Assembly: GCF_026627255.1 (NCBI RefSeq)
Contig: NZ_JAPNLM010000005.1
Location: forward strand, 124,001 to 188,000
Direction of reading: 5' to 3'
From: Streptomyces antarcticus
GTDB lineage: Bacteria > Actinomycetota > Actinomycetes > Streptomycetales > Streptomycetaceae
DNA: 64,000 nucleotides
The notes under the pieces were generated by a model. That model had not been told where the DNA came from and searched no databases. It was given only the letters and a program-made list of their open reading frames with translations. This document shows, in pieces, positions 1 through 9,035 of this stretch (its first letter is position 1; each line of letters starts with the position of its first letter). The translations under genes were made by a program, and so were the position numbers.

Positions 1-1143
1 TCGCGCAGCGGACTGCCCATCCCGGCACGTGGCCGCAATCAGAAGGCGCCCTCCTTCAGCCACCGCGCCCTGTTCCTCACAGGCTCCGCCCTCACCGCCG
101 CCCGTGCCCGCCGCAGCGTGTCCGGCAGTGGCCAGCTGGACTTCGCCGAGGACGTACTGCCCCTCCTGCTCCAGGAGATCGAGCACGTCTACTACGTCAC
201 GCACGTACGGACCTCCCGCGGCACCGGGGCCGCCGACGCGTTCGCCCGGGAGCACGTCGCGGCACTGCGTGCCGGAACGGACCGCTCCGCGCTCCTGGCC
301 GGGGCCGGGCTGTCCGACGTACCGCCCATCGACCTGGACGCGCTGGCCCGGCCCTTCGGCGACACGCGGTTCGCCTCTCCCGAGGAGTTCCGCGGGCAGT
401 TGCTGGAGGTCATGGACCGGGACCTCGACGCGGCCTCGCTCGGCACTTCGGACGGCCCGCTGAAGGCCGCCCTCGACGTCCTGCGCGACATCCGCAACGT
501 GGTCCGCGAGGCGGTCGACTACGGCGGGCTGCTGCCGGAGTCGCACACCGGGTTCTTCCACCGCCGCTTCCTGCCGGTCAACGCCCTCCTGTCGGCGGGC
601 CCCCCGATGTCCCGGGTCGAGCAGTTGCGCGCCCTGATCCGCCAGGGCGTCGTGGAGGTCGCCGGTCCCGCCACCCGGTTCGAGACCGACGGGGCGGCCG
701 GCGGCTTCCGCGTCGGGTCCCCGCAGGTCTCCGGCTCCGAGAGGATCGTCCGGACCCTCGTCGACGCCCGCATCCCCACCCCGGACCTGCCGCGCGACAC
801 CTCCCCCCTGACGCGGCAGCTGCTCGGGGAGGGCGCGGTACGCCCGTACGTGATCGACGGGCCGCAGGACACCGCGTACGTCACCGGCGGCCTGGACGTG
901 ACGGAGGCCCCGTTCCACGTCGTGGACGCCGCCGGGGAGGCGCAGCGGGACCTGTACGCCATCGGGATACCCACCGAGCACACCCGCTGGTTCACCCAGG
1001 TCGGCTCGAGCCGCCCCGGCGTCAACACGCTCTTCTACCGGGACGCCGACGCCATCGCGGCGGACGCGCTGCGGCCGGCCGCACTCGCGGAGCGCGGCAT
1101 GCCCGCGACCGAGTCCGTCCTCGTTCCGGGGGACGCGGCGTGA
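1..1143 (+). CDS. FAD/NAD(P)-binding protein, 3' part (5' end outside window)
   Basis: The frame is open from base 1 and ends at 1143, so about 380 C-terminal residues are present. The nucleotide-binding N-terminus is cut off by the window edge, and internal GTG codons (for example 118) are not convincing starts. The visible part looks like the C-terminal region of the actinobacterial family annotated as FAD/NAD(P)-binding protein (FAD-NAD(P)-binding domain, pfam13454): a long helical middle, then a stretch ending IGIPTEHTRWFTQVGSSRPG typical of the closing flavin-site segment. The stop overlaps the GTG start of the acyl-CoA synthetase gene (GTGA), so the two are probably co-translated. The substrate is unknown. 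The family call rests on overall resemblance only, because the Rossmann motif is not in view. Confidence 0.7.
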   Translation, partial: SRSGLPIPARGRNQKAPSFSHRALFLTGSALTAARARRSVSGSGQLDFAEDVLPLLLQEIEHVYYVTHVRTSRGTGAADAFAREHVAALRAGTDRSALLAGAGLSDVPPIDLDALARPFGDTRFASPEEFRGQLLEVMDRDLDAASLGTSDGPLKAALDVLRDIRNVVREAVDYGGLLPESHTGFFHRRFLPVNALLSAGPPMSRVEQLRALIRQGVVEVAGPATRFETDGAAGGFRVGSPQVSGSERIVRTLVDARIPTPDLPRDTSPLTRQLLGEGAVRPYVIDGPQDTAYVTGGLDVTEAPFHVVDAAGEAQRDLYAIGIPTEHTRWFTQVGSSRPGVNTLFYRDADAIAADALRPAALAERGMPATESVLVPGDAA

Positions 1144-2840
1144 GCGGGGCGCCGGGTGCCGCGCTCACGCCCACCGAGCGGTTCCGGGCGGCCCGGGACC
1201 TGCTGCTCCTGCACCGCACCGACCTGGACAAGGCGGTCCGGGAGTTCCGCTGGCCCGAGTTGACCGAGTTCAACTGGGCCCTCGACTGGTTCGACACCCT
1301 GGGCGCCGGACCGGACCGGCCGGCGCTGCGGATCGTGGGGCACGGCGGGCCCGCCACCGACCGGGTGCTCACGTTCGGTGAGCTGGTCCGGCGCTCGGAC
1401 CAGGTCGCCACCTGGCTCCGCTCCCTCGGGGTACGGCGCGGCGATCCGCTGCTGCTCATGCTCGGCAACCGGGTGGAGGTGTGGGAGACGATGCTCGCGG
1501 CCATGAAGCTCGGCGCGATCGTCATTCCCACCTACATCACGGCGACCCCGGCGGAGATCGCGGACCGGCTGGAGCGCGGCGACGTGCGGTACGTCGTCGC
1601 CGAGGCGGGACTGACGGACCGCTTCGCCGGAGCACCGGGGGACTGGTCCGGCATCAGCGTCGGCGACCGGGTCCGGGACTGGATCCCGTACGAGCGCGCG
1701 GACTCGGCCGACCCCGGGTTCATCCCCGACGGCCCGACCATGGCGGACGAGCCGCTCTTCAGGTACTTCACCTCGGGCACCACCTCGAAGCCGAAGATGG
1801 TCGAGCACACCCACGTGAGCTACCCCGTGGGCCACTTGTCCGGCATGTACTGGAACGGCGTACAGCCCGGCGACGTGCACCTCAACATCTCGGCGCCGGG
1901 CTGGGCCAAGCACTCGTGGAGCTCGCTGTTCGTCCCGTGGAACGCGGAGGCGACCGTCATCGCACTCGACACGGCCCGCAGCGGCCCGGCCGACGTCCTG
2001 GACATCCTGCGCACCCGCGACGTCTCCACCTTCTGCGCACCTCCCACCGTGTGGCGGGGCATGGCCGCCCAGGGCCTCGGTGCGCGGCCGCCCGCGCTGC
2101 GCGAGGCGGTCGCCGCGGGCGAGCCCCTGGAACCGTCGCTGATCGAACTGGTGAGGGAGCAGTGGGGGATCGACCTGCGTGACGGATACGGCCAGACGGA
2201 GACCACCGGCCAGGTCGGCAACCCGCCGGGCCGCACCCCCGTCCCCGGCAGCATGGGCTTCCCGCTGCCCGGCTACGCGGTGGTCCTGCTCGACCCGGAG
2301 ACCGGCCTGCACGTTCCCGCCGGTGAGCCGGGCGAGATATGCCTGGAGCTCTCGGCGCGTCCGCTCGGGCTGATGCGCGGCTATGTCGGGGACGCGGCCC
2401 GTACGGCGAAGGCACTGGCCGGCGGCCACTACCACACGGGGGATCTCGCGGTCCGTGCCCCGGACGGCGGCCTGACGCACTTGGCACGCTCCGATGACAT
2501 GTTCAAGGCGTTCGACCACCGGATCTCGCCGCGCGAGCTGGAGACGGTGCTCCTGCGCCATCCGGCGGTGGCCGATGCCGCGGTGGTCCCGGTTCCCGAT
2601 CCGGTGGGCCTGTGGGCGCCCAAGGCGTACGTGGTCATCGCGCCCGATCACCCGGCCGGGGCGCGGAGCGCGCGCTTGATCCTCGACCTGGTGCGGGGGG
2701 AGTTGCCGCCCGAGAAATGGGTGCGCGTGCTGGAGTTCGTTCCCTCCCTGCCTCGGACGACCTCGGGCAAGGTCCGCCGGGCCGAGCTGCGGGACCGGGC
2801 GCCAGGGAGCGGCGGCACGGAGTACCGGATCGACGATTAG
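1140..2840 (+). CDS. AMP-dependent acyl-CoA synthetase/ligase
   Basis: A 566-residue ANL-superfamily enzyme that activates a carboxylic acid as acyl-AMP and probably transfers it to CoA. The P-loop FTSGTTSKPK is near residue 210, the A5 motif GYGQTETTG near 349, YHTGDLA near 431, and the terminal catalytic-lysine segment TTSGKVRRAEL near 540. The length and the absence of a carrier domain fit a free-standing medium-chain/acetoacetyl-type acyl-CoA synthetase rather than an NRPS A domain. The GTG start overlaps the preceding stop (GTGA), indicating translational coupling to the flavoprotein gene. The acyl substrate cannot be read from sequence. Confidence 0.9.
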   Translation: MSGAPGAALTPTERFRAARDLLLLHRTDLDKAVREFRWPELTEFNWALDWFDTLGAGPDRPALRIVGHGGPATDRVLTFGELVRRSDQVATWLRSLGVRRGDPLLLMLGNRVEVWETMLAAMKLGAIVIPTYITATPAEIADRLERGDVRYVVAEAGLTDRFAGAPGDWSGISVGDRVRDWIPYERADSADPGFIPDGPTMADEPLFRYFTSGTTSKPKMVEHTHVSYPVGHLSGMYWNGVQPGDVHLNISAPGWAKHSWSSLFVPWNAEATVIALDTARSGPADVLDILRTRDVSTFCAPPTVWRGMAAQGLGARPPALREAVAAGEPLEPSLIELVREQWGIDLRDGYGQTETTGQVGNPPGRTPVPGSMGFPLPGYAVVLLDPETGLHVPAGEPGEICLELSARPLGLMRGYVGDAARTAKALAGGHYHTGDLAVRAPDGGLTHLARSDDMFKAFDHRISPRELETVLLRHPAVADAAVVPVPDPVGLWAPKAYVVIAPDHPAGARSARLILDLVRGELPPEKWVRVLEFVPSLPRTTSGKVRRAELRDRAPGSGGTEYRIDD

Positions 2841-2853
2841 GGTCCCTCGGCGC

Positions 2854-2895
2854 GAAGGCCCGGGGCCCGGGCGTGAGCCCGGGCCCCGGGCCTTC
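2854..2895. terminator. Perfect GC hairpin between convergent genes
   Basis: A 19-bp perfect stem (arms 2854-2872 and 2877-2895) with a GTGA loop lies between the stop of the acyl-CoA synthetase (2840) and the stop of the minus-strand CGNR gene (2917). There is no T-run, as is common in Streptomyces. Its position between convergent stops makes a bidirectional terminator likely. Confidence 0.8.
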
Positions 2896-2916
2896 CGCGG
2901 TTCCGTTCCCGCGCCG

Positions 2917-3489
2917 TCAGCCGGGGTTGTGGCGCGCGTAGTGCCGGTTCGCCTTGGCCCGGTTGCCGCAGCCGGCCATGGAACACCAACGCCGGGTGCC
3001 GTTCTTGGAGACGTCGTAGAAGTGCAGGACGCACTCCGGGTTCGCGCACGAGCGGATCCGTTCGGGCCGCTCGCCGAGCAGGTGCAGGAAGTTCTCGGCC
3101 ACCGTCCAGGCCGCCAGCCACGAGGGAGGGTCCACCTCGACGGCGCTACCCGCTCCGTCGGGCAGCAGCAGCCGGCGGACGAGACCGTGTGCCAGTACGG
3201 CATTGAGCGCGCCGATCGTGGCCTCGTCCCATGGCCCGGGGGTGGCGACGAGGCCATCGAGCGCGCCGCGGACCTGGAGGAGCGCGTCCAGCGTCTGCCG
3301 GTCGGCCACTGCCTGCCGGTCGCCGAGCTCTTGGCGGACGAGCGGGCCGGCGAGCCAGATGCCCAGTCCTTCGACGGATTCCAGCAGATCGTGTCGACCG
3401 TCGCTGTCGATCCAGCGGGTGTTGAGCAGATCGATGGAGAGCGGTTCGCCGGTCAGTGGCCGGGGGTCCGGCTCCGGGGGTGGCAGCAC
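2917..3489 (-). CDS. CGNR zinc finger regulator (ABATE domain)
   Basis: About 190 residues. The N-terminal part (GEPLSIDLLNTRWID and following) is the ABATE-type domain, and the C-terminal ~45 residues are a CGNR zinc finger: CANPEC, then WCSMAGCGNRAKANRHYAR. The family is presumed stress-responsive and DNA- or RNA-binding. I chose GTG at 3489 because AAGGAG sits six bases upstream. An in-frame ATG at 3531 would add 14 residues and has no clear ribosome binding site. It is divergent from the VOC/PNPOx/ferredoxin genes and may control them or itself. Confidence 0.85.
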   Translation of the reverse strand: MLPPPEPDPRPLTGEPLSIDLLNTRWIDSDGRHDLLESVEGLGIWLAGPLVRQELGDRQAVADRQTLDALLQVRGALDGLVATPGPWDEATIGALNAVLAHGLVRRLLLPDGAGSAVEVDPPSWLAAWTVAENFLHLLGERPERIRSCANPECVLHFYDVSKNGTRRWCSMAGCGNRAKANRHYARHNPG

Positions 3490-3555
3490 AGGGGGCTCCT
3501 TCCTTCTCTGTGGGGACGCCCGGCCAACCATAACCGGTCATCCGAAGATCAAGGG

Positions 3556-3585
3556 TTGACGATCCCCAAGTCTAACCATTAAAGT
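3556..3585 (+). promoter_or_regulatory. Putative sigma-70-type promoter for the VOC operon
   Basis: TTGACG at 3556-3561 and TAAAGT at 3580-3585 are separated by 18 bases, about 55 bases before the ATG at 3642. The segment is AT-richer than its surroundings and lies between the divergent CGNR and VOC genes. Confidence 0.5.
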
Positions 3586-3641
3586 CTGTTTCAGCGGTTG
3601 AGAGAACGCCTCGAAACCCCGACCGAAAGCAGTGATCGACC

Positions 3642-4097
3642 ATGGGCAAGGCAAATACCCTGCAGACCGGACACGTCGGCCTGAACATCACCGACATGGA
3701 CCGCTCCCTGGCCTTCTACCGCGAGGTCTTCGACTTCGAGGTGCTGGCGGAAGGCAAGGAAGAGGACCGGCGCTGGGCATTCCTCGGCCGCGACGGCCAG
3801 ATGCACGTCACCCTCTGGCAGCAGAGCGCGGGCACGTTCGGCACGGACCTGCCGGGCCTGCATCACCTCTCCTTCCAGGTGGAGACCATCGAAGAGGTCC
3901 GTGCCACCGAAGAGGTCCTGCGCGGTCTGAACGCCGAGTTCAACTACGCCGGCGTGGTCCCGCACGGTGAGAACGGCGCCTCCGGCGGCATCTTCTTCAC
4001 CGACCCCGACGGCATCCGCCTCGAGATCTACGCCCCCACCGGGGCCAACCCGGCCGACGCCCCCACCCAGGGCGCGCCCACCTGCGGCTTCTTCTAG
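3642..4097 (+). CDS. VOC family protein (glyoxalase/dioxygenase fold)
   Basis: A 151-residue single-domain vicinal oxygen chelate protein. Paired beta-alpha-beta-beta-beta modules are visible: HVGLNITDMDRSLAFYREVF at the N-terminus and FFTDPDGIRLEIYAP near residue 125. Likely metal ligands are His in HVGL, His in LHHLSF and Glu in RLEIY. The C-terminus ends in a Cys-containing tail (PTCGFF). Members include glyoxalase I, fosfomycin-resistance enzymes and ring-cleavage dioxygenases, and the substrate here is unknown. It starts an apparent operon with the PNPOx-like protein 92 bases downstream, the ferredoxin and the reductase. Confidence 0.85.
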   Translation: MGKANTLQTGHVGLNITDMDRSLAFYREVFDFEVLAEGKEEDRRWAFLGRDGQMHVTLWQQSAGTFGTDLPGLHHLSFQVETIEEVRATEEVLRGLNAEFNYAGVVPHGENGASGGIFFTDPDGIRLEIYAPTGANPADAPTQGAPTCGFF

Positions 4098-4189
4098 ACA
4101 CGAGCCGCCAGCAGCACCTCAAGGTGCGACCGGGGGCCGGGCCCAGGCGGGCCCGCGTCCCCGGTCGCGGCGGAACGAAAGGAACTGCC

Positions 4190-5146
4190 GTGGCAACCGG
4201 CTACCACCCCGGCGAACTCCTGGTGCAACACCGCGCGGACCTCGCCGGCGAGGCGACCTTCTCGCTGGGCGCCATCGGCGAGTCCGTCCCCGCCGTAGCG
4301 GCGGACTTCCTCGCTGAGCAGCCGATGATCATCCTCGGCGGCACGGACCGCGCGGGCCGCGTCTGGGCCACCCAGCTGACCGGCGACCCCGGTTTCCTGC
4401 GGTCGCCCGACCCCCGCACCCTCATCATCGATGCGCTCCCCCTTCCGGAGGATCCCCTCGCGGACCTGCTCGGCCCGGCCGACGCACCCGCCGGGACCGC
4501 GGACGCGGAACGGCCCGTCCGGCTGGGCATGATCGCCATCGAACCCGCCACCCGGCGTCGCATGCGGCTCAACGGCAGGGCGTTCCCGGGCGTCGGCGGG
4601 TTGCACGTCGCGCTCGACCAGGTCATCGCCAACTGCCCCAAATACCTGCAGAAGCGGGACTTCCGGATCCTGCGGGCCGACGACGCCCAGGCGCGGGCGG
4701 CGGCCCGCACGGTCACCTCCGGCACCGCGCTCAGCGCGGCCCAGCAGCGGACGGTGCGCGAAGCCGACACCTTCTTCGTCGCCACGGCCTCTGACAGCGG
4801 CGATGCCGACGCGAGCCACCGCGGCGGAAACCCCGGCTTCGTCCAGGTGCTGTCCCCGACGAGGCTGCGCTGGCCCGACTACATCGGCAACGCCATGTTC
4901 CTGACACTCGGCAACCTGGCCCTCAATCCGGCCGCCGGCATCCTCTTCCCGAACTGGACCACAGGCTCGGTCCTCCACCTCTCCGGCACCGCGCACACCG
5001 TGTGGGACGAGGAGGAACGGTCCCGCGTTCCCGGAGCGCAGCGCCTCGTGGAGTTCTCCGTCACGGACGTACGCGAGATCTCCGCCGCCTCGCCCCTGCG
5101 CTGGAGCGAGCCCGGATACTCCCGCTTCAACCCCCCGGTCAGCTGA
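4190..5146 (+). CDS. Pyridoxamine 5'-phosphate oxidase family (flavin-binding) protein
   Basis: About 318 residues from a GTG at 4190 preceded by AAAGGAA. An upstream in-frame extension to 4124 is Arg/Gly-rich and lacks a ribosome binding site. The PNPOx-like split-barrel flavin-binding signature is split by an insertion: MIILGGTDRAGRVWATQLTG near residue 45, RRRMRLNGRAF near 125 and NCPKYLQKRDF near 148, followed by a C-terminal FMN-binding half (YIGNAMFLTLGNLALNP). In other bacteria this domain occurs fused to ferredoxin-reductase and Fe-S domains. Here a separate ferredoxin and ferredoxin reductase follow directly, suggesting they reduce the flavin in this protein. Confidence 0.8.
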   Translation: MATGYHPGELLVQHRADLAGEATFSLGAIGESVPAVAADFLAEQPMIILGGTDRAGRVWATQLTGDPGFLRSPDPRTLIIDALPLPEDPLADLLGPADAPAGTADAERPVRLGMIAIEPATRRRMRLNGRAFPGVGGLHVALDQVIANCPKYLQKRDFRILRADDAQARAAARTVTSGTALSAAQQRTVREADTFFVATASDSGDADASHRGGNPGFVQVLSPTRLRWPDYIGNAMFLTLGNLALNPAAGILFPNWTTGSVLHLSGTAHTVWDEEERSRVPGAQRLVEFSVTDVREISAASPLRWSEPGYSRFNPPVS

Positions 5147-5205
5147 GACCACCTTTCCCACCGGCCCGGCACCAGGGCCGGTCCTCGCCCCCTACGGAGC
5201 CACTC

Positions 5206-5430
5206 ATGCAGATCACCGTGGACATGAACCTCTGCGAGAGCCACGGACAGTGCGTCTTCGCGGCGCCCGAGGTCTTCTCCTTCGACGACGAGGACTACCT
5301 CGTCTACGACGCCGCCCCGAGCGACGCCCTGCTGGACAAGGCCGAGAAGGCAGCAGCGGTCTGCCCCGCCCGCGCCATCACCGTCACCCCGGCTCCCTCG
5401 ACGACCGACGACACCACGGCCGCACGGTGA
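5206..5430 (+). CDS. Ferredoxin, CxxHxxC (3Fe-4S) type
   Basis: 74 residues beginning MQITVDMNLCESHGQC. The cluster ligands are C9 and C15 in CxxHxxC and a distant Cys in VCPARAI. With His in place of the usual second Cys, this is the pattern of the small 3Fe-4S ferredoxins that typically feed cytochromes P450 in Streptomyces. GGAG precedes the ATG. The stop overlaps the GTG of the reductase (GTGA). No P450 gene is in the window, so its partner may be the upstream PNPOx-like flavoprotein or a P450 elsewhere. Confidence 0.9.
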   Translation: MQITVDMNLCESHGQCVFAAPEVFSFDDEDYLVYDAAPSDALLDKAEKAAAVCPARAITVTPAPSTTDDTTAAR

Positions 5431-6662
5431 GCACGAGCCTCACGCCCCCGCGCAGCATCGTGATCGTAGGTGCGTCGCTCGCCGGCCTGCGGACGGCCGA
5501 AGCGCTGCGCACCGCCGGCTTCGCAGGCTCCCTGACCATCGTCGGCGACGAACCGTACCTGCCGTACGACCGGCCCCCGCTGTCCAAGGACGTCCTGACG
5601 GCCCAGGACCCGGCGCAGTTCACGGCACTGCCCCTGCCCGACGGACTCGACGCCCGTTGGCAGCTCGGCCGGCCCGCCGTCCGGCTCGACCCGCGCGCCC
5701 GTACGGTCACCCTCGCCGACGGCACCCGGCTCCCGTACGACGCGGTGGTCATCGCCACCGGCTCCACCGCCCGCACCTGGCCCGCCCGCCGGCCCCCGCT
5801 GCCCCGCGGTGTCTTCACCCTGCGCGGATGGCAGGACGCGGTCGCGCTGCGGGCCGAACTCGCGCCCGGACGGAAGCTCGCCGTGATCGGCGCCGGCTTC
5901 CTCGGCGGCGAGGTCGCCGCCGCGGCCCGCGCACGCGGCCTGGACGTCACGCTCATCGAGTCGGCCGCGCAGCCTCTGGAGCGCGCCGTCGGAACGGTCG
6001 CCGGCGGGTTCGTCGCCACGATGCACCGAGAAGCCGGCATCGACCTGCGGACCCACACCACGGTCAGCGGTTTCCTTGCCACCGACGACGGCCGTATCAC
6101 CGGAGTCCGCCTCTCCGACCACAGCGAACTGCCGGTGGACGCGGCGGTCCTGGCCCTCGGCGCCGTGCCCGCCACCGGGTGGCTCGCGGACTCCGGCCTC
6201 GCCCTCGAAGGCGGCGTGCACTGCGACGCGTACCTGAGGGCCCTGCTCCCCGACGGAACGGCAGTGCCCGGTGTCGTCGCGGCCGGTGACGTCACGCGCG
6301 TGCCGCACCCGCTGGCCGGCGGCGCACCGGTCACCCTGGGCCACTGGACCAACGCCGTGGAACAAGCGGCCTCGGCCGCCCACACCTTGCTGCACCCGGA
6401 TGAGCCCGAGCCGTTCAGTGGGATCCCGTCCTTCTGGTCGGACCTGCACGGCGCCCGGATCCGCTCGGTCGGCCTGCCTGGACTCGCCGATGAGGCGAGG
6501 ATCGCCGAGCACGAACTCGTGGGAGAGCGCCGCCTCGAGGTCAGTTACCACAAGGAAGGGCATCTGATCGGCGCCCTGACCATCGGCAGGACCCGCAGGC
6601 TGGCCGCCTACCAGCGCGAACTCCAAGCCCTCGGAGGGGCGGCTTCCCCCCTGGCTTCGTAG
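5427..6662 (+). CDS. NAD(P)H-dependent ferredoxin reductase
   Basis: 411 residues, translated from GTG overlapping the ferredoxin stop. The FAD-binding motif GASLAGLRTAEALR lies near residue 15, an NAD(P)-binding Rossmann motif GAGFLGGEVAAAARARG near 155, and the second FAD motif VVAAGDVTRVPHPL near 287. Length and motif order match the putidaredoxin reductase/HcaD class, which moves electrons from NAD(P)H through FAD to a small ferredoxin. It is the last gene of the 3642-6662 operon. Confidence 0.92.
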   Translation: MSTSLTPPRSIVIVGASLAGLRTAEALRTAGFAGSLTIVGDEPYLPYDRPPLSKDVLTAQDPAQFTALPLPDGLDARWQLGRPAVRLDPRARTVTLADGTRLPYDAVVIATGSTARTWPARRPPLPRGVFTLRGWQDAVALRAELAPGRKLAVIGAGFLGGEVAAAARARGLDVTLIESAAQPLERAVGTVAGGFVATMHREAGIDLRTHTTVSGFLATDDGRITGVRLSDHSELPVDAAVLALGAVPATGWLADSGLALEGGVHCDAYLRALLPDGTAVPGVVAAGDVTRVPHPLAGGAPVTLGHWTNAVEQAASAAHTLLHPDEPEPFSGIPSFWSDLHGARIRSVGLPGLADEARIAEHELVGERRLEVSYHKEGHLIGALTIGRTRRLAAYQRELQALGGAASPLAS

Positions 6663-6822
6663 CCGGACCGCATTCGACTCCTACGGCCCGGCCCCTCCCG
6701 GAGCGCGCGGCCTGCGGAGCGCGGCACGCCGGCGGCAGCCCCTGGATCCCCCAGACCACTGCATGGCGCGGATTGTGAAGGGTAGAAGCGCGCCATTGCC
6801 CGCGAGTGGAGGAGGACCCCGT

Positions 6823-8146
<1,324 letters not shown>

Positions 8147-8148
<2 letters not shown>

Positions 8149-8185
8149 CCGAACCGTCGCTCCGCGAGAGCGCGGACGATCGGTC
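8147..8185. terminator. Imperfect hairpin between convergent kinase and arsC genes
   Basis: GACCGA...CGTC...CCGCG pairs with CGCGGACGATCGGTC around an AGAG loop, with a small bulge. It overlaps both convergent stops and is the only structured element in the 35-base gap. Confidence 0.5.
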
Positions 8186-8588
8186 ATGAGCGGGCGATCT
8201 CGGCGATCAGGCCCTCGACGAGTCCCTTGATCTCGTCGCGGATCGGGCGGACGGCCTCGACGCCCTGGCCTGCGGGGTCTTCGAGCTTCCAGTCGAGGTA
8301 GCGCTTGCCGGGGAAGACGGGGCAGGTGTCGCCGCAGCCCATGGTGACGCACACGTCCGAGGCCCTGACCGCGTCGATCGTGAGGATCTTCGGCGTCTGG
8401 GCGGACATGTCGATGCCGACCTCGCGCATCGCCTCGACCGCGGCCGGGTTGACGGAACCTGCGGGGGCGGAGCCGGCGGAGCGGACCTCGACGCGGTCCC
8501 CGGCGAGGTGGGTCAGCCAGGCGGCGGCCATCTGCGAGCGGCCGGCGTTGTGGACGCAGACGAACAGGACGGAGGGCTTCTCGGACAC
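8184..8588 (-). CDS. arsC: Arsenate reductase, low-molecular-weight phosphatase type
   Basis: 134 residues. The P-loop CVHNAGR (C11-x5-R17) is the LMW-PTPase/ArsC nucleophile loop. C85 and C89 in MGCGDTCP are the relay cysteines of the thioredoxin-coupled ArsC family, and DP follows at residues 104-105. It reduces arsenate to arsenite, which the Acr3 pump encoded by the divergent operon exports. The start is GTG with a GGAGAAGAG segment upstream. The 5' leader carries a GC-rich tandem repeat. It is divergent from arsR, with palindromic operator sites between them. Confidence 0.93.
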   Translation of the reverse strand: MSEKPSVLFVCVHNAGRSQMAAAWLTHLAGDRVEVRSAGSAPAGSVNPAAVEAMREVGIDMSAQTPKILTIDAVRASDVCVTMGCGDTCPVFPGKRYLDWKLEDPAGQGVEAVRPIRDEIKGLVEGLIAEIARS

Positions 8589-8605
8589 GGCGGGTCTCTT
8601 CTCCA

Positions 8606-8654
8606 GGCAGGCGGGGCAGGCAGGCGGGCAGGCGGGCAGGCAGGCGGGCGGGCA
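8606..8654. repeat. Short tandem repeat (GGCAGGCG variants) in the arsC leader
   Basis: Five to six degenerate copies of a 7-8 base unit, ggcaggcg/gggcaggc, lie just upstream of the arsC start on the minus strand. The unit looks prone to slippage. Confidence 0.75.
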
Positions 8655-8662
8655 ACATGGCT

Positions 8663-8724
8663 ATCAGCTGATGATGACATCAGCACCTGGTGGTGTCAGT
8701 CACTACTGATGTGAAAGTATCAGT
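8663..8724. promoter_or_regulatory. ArsR operator cluster between divergent arsC and arsR
   Basis: Repeated ATCAG/CTGAT half-sites: a 10-bp palindrome ATCAGCTGAT (8663-8672), CTGATG-N4-CATCAG (8668-8683) and ACTGAT-N8-ATCAGT (8705-8724). The last ends two bases before the arsR start codon, so binding there would block the arsR leader. This is the expected layout for autoregulation and repression of both transcripts. Confidence 0.7.
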
Positions 8725-8726
8725 CC

Positions 8727-9035
8727 ATGATGACGTCAGTCGACACTGAACTGATCCGGGTCCTCGCGGACCCCCTCAGGCTCCGGATCGTGACCCTGCT
8801 CGCCCGCGAGACGCTGTGCACCACGCACCTCGTGGAGGAGACCGGTGCCAAGCAGACCAACCTCTCCAACCACCTGAAGGTGCTCAGGGAGGCCGGGCTG
8901 GTGGACACCGAGCCGTGCGGCCGCTTCGTCTACTACAAGCTGCGCCCGGACGTCATCGCCCAGCTCGCCGGCCAGTTCGCCGACCTGGCCGCCTCCGCTC
9001 GCACCGCTGCCGAGAACAAGAGGGCCTGTCCGTGA
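8727..9035 (+). CDS. arsR: ArsR/SmtB-family arsenic-responsive repressor
   Basis: 102 residues forming a winged helix: LADPLRLRIVTLLARE near residue 12, recognition helix QTNLSNHLKVLREAGLV near 48, wing GRFVYYKL near 70. Candidate arsenite ligands are Cys in ETLCTTHL near the start of the DNA-binding region and Cys in the C-terminal KRACP. It directly precedes acr3 with a GTGA stop/start overlap. Little ribosome binding sequence is visible because an inverted repeat abuts the ATG. Confidence 0.92.
   Translation: MMTSVDTELIRVLADPLRLRIVTLLARETLCTTHLVEETGAKQTNLSNHLKVLREAGLVDTEPCGRFVYYKLRPDVIAQLAGQFADLAASARTAAENKRACP

Noticed and set aside
8606..8654. CRISPR-like repeat array
   Set aside because: Units of 7-8 bases with no unique spacers; it is a simple tandem repeat. 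No CRISPR array or cas gene was seen in the window.
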